Positions 30,932 through 37,139 of a stretch of DNA of 37,139 nucleotides are shown here, piece after piece. The stretch is taken from positions 1-37,139 of the forward strand of contig NZ_JOCF01000077.1 in assembly GCF_000720635.1 (NCBI RefSeq), written 5' to 3'. This stretch comes from Streptomyces sp. NRRL WC-3742 (GTDB taxonomy: Bacteria; Actinomycetota; Actinomycetes; Streptomycetales; Streptomycetaceae). Numbering within the stretch: position 1 is the first letter of the stretch; the number at the start of each line of letters is the position of its first letter. The notes beneath the pieces are model-generated. The model saw nothing but the letters and a program-made list of their open reading frames with translations, was not told where the DNA came from and did no database searches. A program made the translations under genes and the position numbers.

Positions 30932-31734
30932 GGGCGGGGGGCCTTCTCGCCGTGGACGGCGAGGTACTCGGTGGCGAGCCAGGGGCCGAAGTCGTCGATC
31001 AGCACGGTGAGGGCGGCGCGGTCGGGGGCCTGGGCGCGGGTGGCCTCGGCCGCGAGGCGGGCCTGGTCGGCGCGCTCGGGGTAGTAGGTGGCGAACACCT
31101 CGGCGGAGGCGGCCAGATCGCTCGTCCAGCCGCCCCAGCGCGGCATCACCAGGGTGAAGGCCGTACGGACGAGGCGGCGGGAGACCGCGCGGTTCAGCGG
31201 GCGCAGGTCGGCGTCCGGGGCGGCGGTGTGGAGCCGGTTGTGCCAGCCGGGCAGGGCGAGGGCGAGGTCGCCGTTGGTCTCGCGGGCCAGGAGGGAGGTG
31301 GGGCGGTAGCGGGGGAGCCCGTCCGCGAGGTCGGGGCCGAGCAGCGGGGTGCAGAGACAGGCGAGGAACCAGCCCAGGTCGTGGCGCTCCAGCTCGCTCA
31401 GCAACGTACCCGTGCCGAACAGCAGCACGCCGACGCCGTCCACCTGGCCGAACTCGGCGTCCAGCGCGGCCTCGAGGGCGTCGGCCGCCTCCCGGTCGGC
31501 CGGGGTGGGCTCGTTGTGCAGGGCGAGCAGCAGGTCGACGTCCGAGACGCCGGGCGTCGCGGTGCCGCGCGGGATGCTGCCGTAGAGGTAGGCGCTGTGC
31601 AGCCGGGTGCCGTCGAAGGCCGCGGCGATCCGCTCCCGGGTGGCGTCGACCACCAGCGCGAACCGCGCCGGCACCCGGGAGAGCGAGCCCTCGCGGGCGA
31701 TGAATCCGTCGGCGTCCAGTCCCCTGTCGGTCAT
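30928..31734 (-). CDS. Nucleotidyltransferase (DNA polymerase beta superfamily)
   Basis: A 268-residue protein. The signature YGSIPRGTATPGVSDVDLLLAL places GS at 52-53 and catalytic Asp residues at 65 and 67. The remaining helical C-terminal part (about 100-268) resembles aminoglycoside or housekeeping nucleotidyltransferase-type proteins of actinobacteria. It transfers a nucleotide to an unidentified acceptor. The ATG at 31732-31734 fits the family start; an upstream in-frame extension to 31824 lacks a ribosome site. It is the first gene of a two-gene coupled unit with the Cys-motif protein. Confidence 0.82.
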   Translation of the reverse strand: MTDRGLDADGFIAREGSLSRVPARFALVVDATRERIAAAFDGTRLHSAYLYGSIPRGTATPGVSDVDLLLALHNEPTPADREAADALEAALDAEFGQVDGVGVLLFGTGTLLSELERHDLGWFLACLCTPLLGPDLADGLPRYRPTSLLARETNGDLALALPGWHNRLHTAAPDADLRPLNRAVSRRLVRTAFTLVMPRWGGWTSDLAASAEVFATYYPERADQARLAAEATRAQAPDRAALTVLIDDFGPWLATEYLAVHGEKAPRP

Positions 31735-31862
31735 GGCGTCACTCTGCCGGTCCCGACGGGGCCTTGACCAGCGAATATCCACCTGGCCCCGGCGAGGGGC
31801 GCCGATTGTCAGTGGGGCGTGCAAGCATCCCGTCGTACGCGAACACCGGCAAGGAGGTCGGC

Positions 31863-32015
31863 ATGGGGACTTGGGACATCGGGCACTTCGACAACGACAC
31901 GGCGGCGGACTTCTCCGGTGCCCTCAAGGACGCTGCGCCGGGTGAGCGGGCCGGGCTCCTCAGGGCGGAACAGGGGATACGCGCCCTGCGCGAGGTGCTG
32001 GCGCAGGCGGGGTGA
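31863..32015 (+). CDS. Shortened DUF4259 protein (50 aa), probable internal-deletion remnant
   Basis: A 50-residue protein. MGTWDIGHFDNDTAADFSGALKDAAPGER is the hallmark N-terminus of DUF4259 proteins, which are normally about 130 residues. Here LLRAEQGIRALREVLAQAG follows at once, which looks like the family's C-terminal helix. The middle of the domain therefore seems missing in frame. A strong ribosome site AAGGAGG (31851-31857) and a terminator after the gene suggest it is still expressed. It may be a mini-protein or a decaying gene. Confidence 0.7.
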   Translation: MGTWDIGHFDNDTAADFSGALKDAAPGERAGLLRAEQGIRALREVLAQAG

Positions 32016-32020
32016 TGTGT

Positions 32021-32052
32021 GGGCGCCCGCCCACGGGGGTGGACGGGCGCCC
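32021..32052. terminator. Hairpin terminator between DUF4259 and DUF6777 genes
   Basis: A 14-bp stem with one mismatch (32021-32034 with 32039-32052) closes a GGGG loop. It lies six bases after the DUF4259 stop and 16 before the convergent gene's end. Confidence 0.8.
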
Positions 32053-32068
32053 GGGTGTCAGGCGGTGG

Positions 32069-33466
32069 TCAGGGTATGGCGGCCGTGGTGGTGGTGCACG
32101 GAGGGAGGGTGGACGGGGCCGTCGTCGCACAGGTCGCGGTCGGGGTGTGAGCCGTGGTGGTGGCTGCGGACGTCGTGGTGACGCTCCCCGAGGTGGTCGT
32201 GCCGGTCGTCGCGGAACGGGTCGTCGGGCTCGCGGTGGTCGACGAGGGGCCGCCGGAGGAGGTCGTCGCGCCCGAACTCGTCGAACCCGAGGTCGTGGAA
32301 CCGGAGGTGGTCGAGCCGGACGTCGTCGACCCTGAGGTCGTCGACCCCGACGTGGTGGAGCCGGACGTCGTCGAACCGGACGTCGTCGAGCCCGAGGTCG
32401 TGGCCCCGGAGGAGGTGCTGCCGGACGAGGACGTGCTGCTGCCCGAGGCCGAGGTGGAGCCGGAGGCCGTCGGGGTGCCCGGCTTCATCGCCGTCGGCGC
32501 CGGGATGCCGGGTGTCAGCGGGCCCCTCGGGGCGTCGACGCGGCGGTCGACGATCTCGATCCGCCCGGTCAGCCGGGAGAACCAGTCACCGGTCTGGATG
32601 TTCACCAGGATGATCTCCGTCACCGGCTGCGGCGCGGGCACCACCACGATCAGCGTCGTCGGCTGGAACCCCGCCCACGGCTTGCCGGTGTACTTGGCGT
32701 CGGTCACCAGCTTCGGCGGCCTCAGCGGATTGCCGCAGGCGCAGCGCACCCGGGGCACGCCCTGGGCGTCCACCAGCACGGAGGTGCCCGCCTGCAGCGC
32801 GGACTGGTACTCGACGACTGCCCCGGTCTTGTAGTTGTGGTTGGTCACCCGGGTGTCCACCCGCAGGTACGCCGAGGTCAGCGAGCGCAGGTAGCCCGGG
32901 ATGTCGGCCTGGGCGATGCCGGCCGCCGAGGCCCAGGCGCGGCCGGTGTCCCCGGGGGAGACCATGGCGATCAGGCGCTCGGTGTCGCAGGCGGGCTTGG
33001 ACATCGTGCCGCCGTACAGGCCGGCCGAGCCGCCCTCCACGCTGTGCAGCACCGCCGGGGTGGTGGCGCCGCCGCTCTTCGTGGGCTGCTGCGTCGGGGC
33101 CGGTGCGGACACCGCCTGGGTTTCGACCGAAGGGGTGAACGGGGCCGGGCCGGAGTCCTGCGGGGACTGGAGCGCGATCTCGTTGGCGGTCGGCACGGCC
33201 TCGTGAGGGCTGTTGCTCTGGTTGTTGACGATCAGCACCGTCGCCACCACGGCTGCCGCCACCGTGCCCGCCGCCACCGCCAGGCCGCGTCCGGAACGCC
33301 ACCACGGGGTGTGCGGCCGGCCTGGACCGCCGCCACTGCCGGTGCCGCCGGAGCCCCCGGAGCCGCCCGGGGGCGGTCCCGGTGGGCCCGAAGGCGGCGG
33401 AGGGACGGACGGCGGCCCGGACAGCGGGCCGGAGGGGGGACCGGACGGGGGTAGTTGGGAACTCAT
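32069..33466 (-). CDS. DUF6777 membrane protein with TTSGS-repeat tail
   Basis: A 465-residue protein. A Pro/Gly/Ser-rich cytoplasmic N-terminus (about 1-55) leads into one helix ([19 protein letters not shown]). The extracellular DUF6777 domain covers about 110-325. It has [18 protein letters not shown], the [22 protein letters not shown] core, and [12 protein letters not shown] with two of its Cys. The C-terminal 140 residues are Ser/Thr/Gly-rich with about eight TTSGS units, ending in CTTTTAAIP. The true start is the ATG at 33464-33466 ([11 protein letters not shown]), with CGGAG six bases upstream. Function unknown. It is divergent from the streptophobe gene. Confidence 0.85.
   Translation of the reverse strand: MSSQLPPSGPPSGPLSGPPSVPPPPSGPPGPPPGGSGGSGGTGSGGGPGRPHTPWWRSGRGLAVAAGTVAAAVVATVLIVNNQSNSPHEAVPTANEIALQSPQDSGPAPFTPSVETQAVSAPAPTQQPTKSGGATTPAVLHSVEGGSAGLYGGTMSKPACDTERLIAMVSPGDTGRAWASAAGIAQADIPGYLRSLTSAYLRVDTRVTNHNYKTGAVVEYQSALQAGTSVLVDAQGVPRVRCACGNPLRPPKLVTDAKYTGKPWAGFQPTTLIVVVPAPQPVTEIILVNIQTGDWFSRLTGRIEIVDRRVDAPRGPLTPGIPAPTAMKPGTPTASGSTSASGSSTSSSGSTSSGATTSGSTTSGSTTSGSTTSGSTTSGSTTSGSTTSGSTTSGSTSSGATTSSGGPSSTTASPTTRSATTGTTTSGSVTTTSAATTTAHTPTATCATTAPSTLPPCTTTTAAIP
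32268..32408 (-). repeat. 15-bp coding repeats (TTSGS units)
   Basis: About eight near-identical 15-bp units encode TTSGS in the DUF6777 tail. Copies differ mainly at third positions, showing an in-frame expanded minisatellite whose peptide is conserved. The opposite strand reads as VVEPD units and is a shadow. Confidence 0.8.
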
Positions 33467-33671
33467 CGGGGGCTCCGTTTCGCAGGCCGCCGGCCGTCCC
33501 GGCCGGACGGCACGGGAGGCTCGTGCCACTGCCTCCCATTGGCCCCCGGCACCCCGCCCGCCGCAACAGCAGGTGGACGAACCGTCGCCGAGCGTGTCCG
33601 GCCGTGCTCGGTCAGGCTGGAGACCCCGGCACACCGGGCCCGGACGGACGGACGCACGACCAGGAGGCGGC

Positions 33672-35018
33672 ATGCGGCAGCCCACAGGCGCGGCGGGGAC
33701 CACGGGCCCGCCCGGCATCCTGCGCGGATGGTTCGACGCGCTCGCCGTGGTCCTCGCCGGGCTCGCAGCGATGGCGGCCGTGGCCGCACTCGGCCTCTGG
33801 TTGGCCGGCGCGGACGACCTCCCCGAGGGCGGCTTCCCCTCCGTCCTCGCCGCCACGGTCGCCCTCGCGGTCGGCGGATCCGTCGAACTCGACGGCGGGG
33901 AAGGCGACTTCGCCTCCCTCGGCGCGGGAATCAGTGCGATGCCGCTGTCCGTGTCCGTGGCCGGCGCGGTCGTGATCTCCGAGGTGTTCCTGCGTCAGCT
34001 GCGCCACCGCGCGGTCGCCGGAGGCGCCGAACTCCTCGGCCGGGCAGCCCGCACCGCCCTGCTCTGGCTCCTCGCCCTGGTGCTGCTCGCCCTCGGTGCC
34101 AAGCACACCTTCACCGTCCGGATCGGCCCCGACCTCGTACAGTCCATCGGCAGCGCCCTCGGCCTCACCCCCGAGGTCGGCTTCCACGTCGACACGCCCA
34201 GCACCGTCGGCATCGGCTTCGCCTGGCTGCTGCTGGTCCTCGCCGCCACCTTCGCCGTCTCCCGCCGCGCCCCGCTGCCACCCGCCCTCCTGCGCCACCA
34301 ACTCGCCGTCCGCCCAGCGGCGTTCGCACTCTGGCTGGTCCTGCTCGCCTACCTGGCCATCGGCGCGGCAGCCGGAGTGATCACCGCGATCGTCCACGGC
34401 AACGCCCGCCAGACCCTCGCCGTGGTCCTGCTCGCCCTCCCCGACCTGGTCTGGCTCGCCTTCGGCCTCGGCCTCGGCGCCCCCTGGCGCGGCCACCTCA
34501 CCGGCGGCCTCGGCCTGCCCGTCCCCAAGCCCCTCTCCGACGCCCTGCACGCCCCGGAGGGCCAGCAGGCGACGGTCAACCTCGGCACCCTCACCGACCA
34601 GGACACCGCCGCCTGGTGGCTCCTCCCCCTGGCCGCCGCACTGCTCCTCGCCGCCGCCTTCCTCGCCGCCCACCGCTCCCCACCCACCGTCCGCCTGTGG
34701 CAGCACGCCGTCCGCTTCGCCCTGGCCACGGCCGTCGCCGTCCTGCTGATCGGACTGTGGACCCGAATGGACGCCCAGTACGGCCTGTCCGTCCTGGGCG
34801 TCGGCCTCGGCAAGGGCGGCCTGGGCGACCTCCTCGGCACCGTCCTCGGCACCGACAACCCCGCAGCCGCCTTCGGCAACGGCAGTCTCACCCTCCGCCC
34901 CTCCCTCCCGATCGCCGTACCCCTGGCAGCCGCCTGGGGCCTCACCACCGGCACCCTCGGCGCCCTCCTCGCCTCGCGCACCCGCCACAAGGGCGAGGTG
35001 GCGGAGGGCGAGCGGTAG
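33672..35018 (+). CDS. Streptophobe family multi-helix membrane protein
   Basis: A 448-residue protein with about ten predicted helices. Family-typical pieces include RGWFDALAVVLAGLAAMAAVAALGLWLAGA at the N-terminus, the soluble loop with GGFPSVLAATVALAVGGSVEL, and LPDLVWLAFGLGLGAPW. These place it in the streptophobe family, named for its spread in Streptomyces and of unknown role. The ATG has AGGAGG four bases upstream. An in-frame upstream extension overlaps the divergent DUF6777 gene and was rejected. The two genes have a 205-bp divergent gap. Confidence 0.85.
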   Translation: MRQPTGAAGTTGPPGILRGWFDALAVVLAGLAAMAAVAALGLWLAGADDLPEGGFPSVLAATVALAVGGSVELDGGEGDFASLGAGISAMPLSVSVAGAVVISEVFLRQLRHRAVAGGAELLGRAARTALLWLLALVLLALGAKHTFTVRIGPDLVQSIGSALGLTPEVGFHVDTPSTVGIGFAWLLLVLAATFAVSRRAPLPPALLRHQLAVRPAAFALWLVLLAYLAIGAAAGVITAIVHGNARQTLAVVLLALPDLVWLAFGLGLGAPWRGHLTGGLGLPVPKPLSDALHAPEGQQATVNLGTLTDQDTAAWWLLPLAAALLLAAAFLAAHRSPPTVRLWQHAVRFALATAVAVLLIGLWTRMDAQYGLSVLGVGLGKGGLGDLLGTVLGTDNPAAAFGNGSLTLRPSLPIAVPLAAAWGLTTGTLGALLASRTRHKGEVAEGER

Positions 35019-35252
35019 ACGCCGCCGACGCCCTTGACGGCCGCCGCGCGCGGGGCGCCCCTTGGGCGCGCAGACCGGTCCGGGCCCTGCTGTCGATGCC
35101 CTGCCCCGCCAGGAGCGAGCACTGTCGTCGCTCCGGGCGACGTCCGTCGTGATGCTGTCCGTCATGGCGGACAGCCTGGCGCCGTCAAAAACTAGAATAT
35201 TTATCTAGAAAAAAGCTTCACAGTGACTGGGTGGCGAACCATACTGTCACGC
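35019..35252. other. Intergenic region with an AT-rich dyad
   Basis: The 45 bp at 35178-35222 are far richer in A/T than the surroundings and contain the dyad CTAGA-ATATTTA-TCTAG (35192-35208). A TACTGT at 35242-35247 may be the -10 of the next gene. A minus-strand ATG at 35163-35165 opens MTDSITTDVARSDDSARSW, which resembles a protein N-terminus but runs into the streptophobe gene; it may be a remnant. Confidence 0.5.
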
Positions 35253-35993
35253 ATGGGGAACTGGAGATGGGCTCGGATGGATGTCGACACCAGTGCGCCC
35301 GGGAGGCTTCGGGTGGCTCACCACCCGTCGACGTTCGAGACGCGTGACGAAGCCATGGCCGATCTGCGACGCGAAGTCGCGGAGAGTCCTCTGCCACGCC
35401 TTCTCCGCGCGGCTGCCATCAGCCAGTTGGACAGGGATCTGCGCGGAGAGGATCGTCCACACGATCACGATGTCTTCGGTGGGGTCGGAGTGTACTGGGC
35501 CGCGTTCACCGACCGGGCGCAGTGGCGGGTTTCGCTGGCTGACAGCTCGGGGCGGGTCGCCACAACGAGCGTGATCCTGGACCCCGACCAGCAGGTTGAT
35601 TCCCGGACCGACGCCGGGGGCCCGGTCGCGACACCCGACGGCCCGCACGCCCATGCCCCCCGCGGCTCGGACGACTCCTCGACCGATCGGTCCCCGGATG
35701 ACGGCGGGGCACCCGCCACGGGAACCGCGGACGGGGGCGGCGCCGCGCACAGCCATCGAATCGACGCCTCGAAACTCTCGCGTTCGCTGCAGGCGGAGGG
35801 TGCTCTGCTCAAGCTGTGCGCCGTTCTGGGCCTCCTGTTCGCCATCGGGGGCCTCAAATCGTGGCTTGACCCCTCTCGCTGGGAACTGGGCCGCGTGCTG
35901 TTCCTGCCGGCGGTCGCTGTGCTGATCGGCTGCGCCTATTGGGCCAGGAGCATCCGGACGCGGGCGCGCGCCTACCTCGACCGCGAGGGCTAG
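35253..35993 (+). CDS. Unknown protein with two C-terminal membrane helices
   Basis: A 246-residue protein. The first 100 residues form a soluble domain (RDEAMADLRREVAESPLPRLLRAAAISQLDRDLRG, then VYWAAFTDRAQWRVSLADSSG), followed by a disordered Asp/Gly/Ala/Ser stretch (about 110-165). Two helices at about 185-205 and 218-235 end in RTRARAYLDREG. No family recognised. Base use at third positions is looser than in neighbouring genes, a hint of different ancestry. Start uncertain: ATG 35253 lies five bases after TACTGT (leaderless), GTG 35223 adds ten residues, and ATG 35277 has GGAGA upstream. Confidence 0.6.
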   Translation: MGNWRWARMDVDTSAPGRLRVAHHPSTFETRDEAMADLRREVAESPLPRLLRAAAISQLDRDLRGEDRPHDHDVFGGVGVYWAAFTDRAQWRVSLADSSGRVATTSVILDPDQQVDSRTDAGGPVATPDGPHAHAPRGSDDSSTDRSPDDGGAPATGTADGGGAAHSHRIDASKLSRSLQAEGALLKLCAVLGLLFAIGGLKSWLDPSRWELGRVLFLPAVAVLIGCAYWARSIRTRARAYLDREG

Positions 35994-36090
35994 CAACGCG
36001 GTCGGTCGGCGGCCGCCTGTGCTCCGCAGAGCCACCAGGACGCGTTCGGTCACACAACGTTTGTCTGAAGCCGGACCCCGGGGGGAAGTC

Positions 36091-37026
36091 ATGTGGTGGT
36101 GGGTCATCGTGTTCGCCGTGGCCTGGGCGCTCGTGTGTGTGACCGTGTGGCAGCTGTCCCGAAGCCTCCGGCGGCTGCGTGCGGTGGTCGAACCGGCCGC
36201 CGCGAGGACGGCCGAACTGGGCCTCTACGAGGTGGCTTTTCTTGCCGGGCAGGAAGAGCGGGTGGTGGAGACCGCCATCGCCGGCATGCACGAGAACGGC
36301 CGGCTGGTCGTGTCACGGACGTTGGTGCAGACGACCATTACCGATCCGAAGCCGCGAGATGAGGTCGAGGCCGCCGTCATCGATGCCGTGGGCACCAGTC
36401 GGAGCGCCAAGTCGGGCGTACTGCTCCAGGTGGCGAAGAAGGACGAGCGCGTCAGACGGATCGGCGCCCGGCTCCGCGCGTTGGGCATGTACGTCGACCC
36501 TGATCGGCGCACAGCGGTGCTGCGCGCCAGAGGTCGGCTGGTGAACGCGCTGATCGCGGTGTTCTTCCTGGGCTGGGTGGCCATCGGGTGGGAGGTTGTG
36601 GTGCGAAGTGAGGTCCTCGGGCCGGTTGTCGCGTTCCCCGTCCTGTTGATCGCGGGCTGCGTGGCCTGGAGCAGGCTACGGCCGGACACCGAGGGCGCCA
36701 CCGAGGCGGGGCGCGACTATCTGCGGCAGCTCGGCAAGCGAAACGACTGGCGTCCCCGGAACAACGCCGGACTCGACGGAACGGATGCGGCACTGCTCGG
36801 GTCGGTCGCACTCCAGGGTTATCACGGCCTGCCGGTGGGCCACGCCCTTGGGCCGCCCGTCATGACCGGCCCCTCCCTCACCAGCGGCTCCGGTTCCTCG
36901 GGCAGCTCCGGAGACAACGGGGGCGGCGGTTGCGGCAGCGGCTCCGGCGACCACTCCTGTGGTGGCGGGCACAGTTGCGGCGGCTGTGGCGGCGGCTGCG
37001 GTGGTTGCGGTGGTTGCGGGGGCTGA
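36091..37026 (+). CDS. TIGR04222 domain membrane protein with Gly/Cys-rich tail
   Basis: A 311-residue protein. An N-terminal helix (MWWWVIVFAVAWALVCVTVW) is followed by the TIGR04222 region (LGLYEVAFLAGQEERVVETAIAGMHENGRLVVS) and two helices at about 150-190. Late in the domain are EAGRDYLRQLGKRNDW and GLDGTDAALLGSVALQGYHGLP. The last 30 residues are Gly/Cys-rich (SCGGGHSCGGCGGGCGG...), typical of this family. Such tails may bind metal or be crosslinked; the function is unknown. GGGGGGA lies four bases before the ATG. An in-frame GTG at 36019 is possible but adds a basic, non-hydrophobic stretch. Confidence 0.85.
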   Translation: MWWWVIVFAVAWALVCVTVWQLSRSLRRLRAVVEPAAARTAELGLYEVAFLAGQEERVVETAIAGMHENGRLVVSRTLVQTTITDPKPRDEVEAAVIDAVGTSRSAKSGVLLQVAKKDERVRRIGARLRALGMYVDPDRRTAVLRARGRLVNALIAVFFLGWVAIGWEVVVRSEVLGPVVAFPVLLIAGCVAWSRLRPDTEGATEAGRDYLRQLGKRNDWRPRNNAGLDGTDAALLGSVALQGYHGLPVGHALGPPVMTGPSLTSGSGSSGSSGDNGGGGCGSGSGDHSCGGGHSCGGCGGGCGGCGGCGG

Positions 37027-37139
37027 CCGGTCCATCCAGCCCGGCTGCCGGCACGCGGATGGAGGCGGTGGGAGGGGCACCGCAGCGCTGTTCAGCTGGG
37101 GCGGGGGCTGCGCAGGATGGGGGATGCCCAGGTGGGGGG

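Noticed and set aside
33612..35165. 517-codon minus-strand frame starting MTDSITTDV
   Set aside because: It is opposite the streptophobe gene and turns into Gly/Glu/Gln low complexity. Only its first 20 codons, outside that gene, might be a remnant.

Overview
The window is GC-rich (roughly 73% by eye) with strong G/C bias at third codon positions. It carries gene families typical of Streptomyces and its relatives: streptophobe, DUF6777, TIGR04222, DUF6126, DasR-type chitinase control, and many GTG starts and leaderless promoters. I read it as a chromosomal segment of a Streptomycetaceae member (Streptomyces or Kitasatospora). I see no rRNA, tRNA, transposase, integrase or CRISPR array. Genus is inferred from gene content only.

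Layout. Positions 1-1620: the end of a Pro/Thr-rich anchored protein, then a DUF4239 membrane protein. 1633-4170: a secreted GH18 chitinase on the minus strand, with a DasR-like operator between its promoter hexamers. 4237-7455: a methyltransferase overlapping a Tat lipoprotein phosphatase, a TolB-like lipoprotein, and TerD. 7558-10748: an ABC exporter (permease and ATPase) divergent from its likely GbsR/MarR regulator. 10802-15087: a lytic transglycosylase, two small unknown genes and a secreted S33-type hydrolase. 15241-18295: an EamA transporter and NAD(P)-binding protein divergent from a MarR regulator with three copies of one operator, then a methyltransferase. 18311-22618: a MocR regulator with a clear operator, a DUF4241 protein, a secreted GH3 hydrolase, and a small secreted protein behind two chained upstream ORFs.

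22838-25890 holds the most interesting locus. An ArsR regulator and a 43-residue DUF6126 protein face a single 808-residue gene that fuses a complete cytochrome P450 to a complete class I terpene synthase. Both halves keep every catalytic motif I can check. The Shine-Dalgarno of this gene lies inside a small hairpin. Upstream is a 680-bp gap that also contains a highly structured leader with a terminator-like hairpin, in front of a divergent surface protein gene.

26551-31734 is rich in cell-envelope functions: a surface protein, a second transglycosylase, an orphan MT0933-like antitoxin, and a DUF6542-like plus LCP ligase operon with a promoter-operator. A coupled nucleotidyltransferase and Cys-motif protein pair follows. 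31863-37026 holds a shortened DUF4259 gene, DUF6777, streptophobe, an AT-rich dyad, and two membrane proteins, the last with a Gly/Cys tail.

A recurring oddity: five genes end in short tandem repeats that begin at the stop codon. Their periods are 19, 10, 16, 14 and 17 bp, none a multiple of three, so in four of the five cases the repeat adds out-of-frame stop codons.
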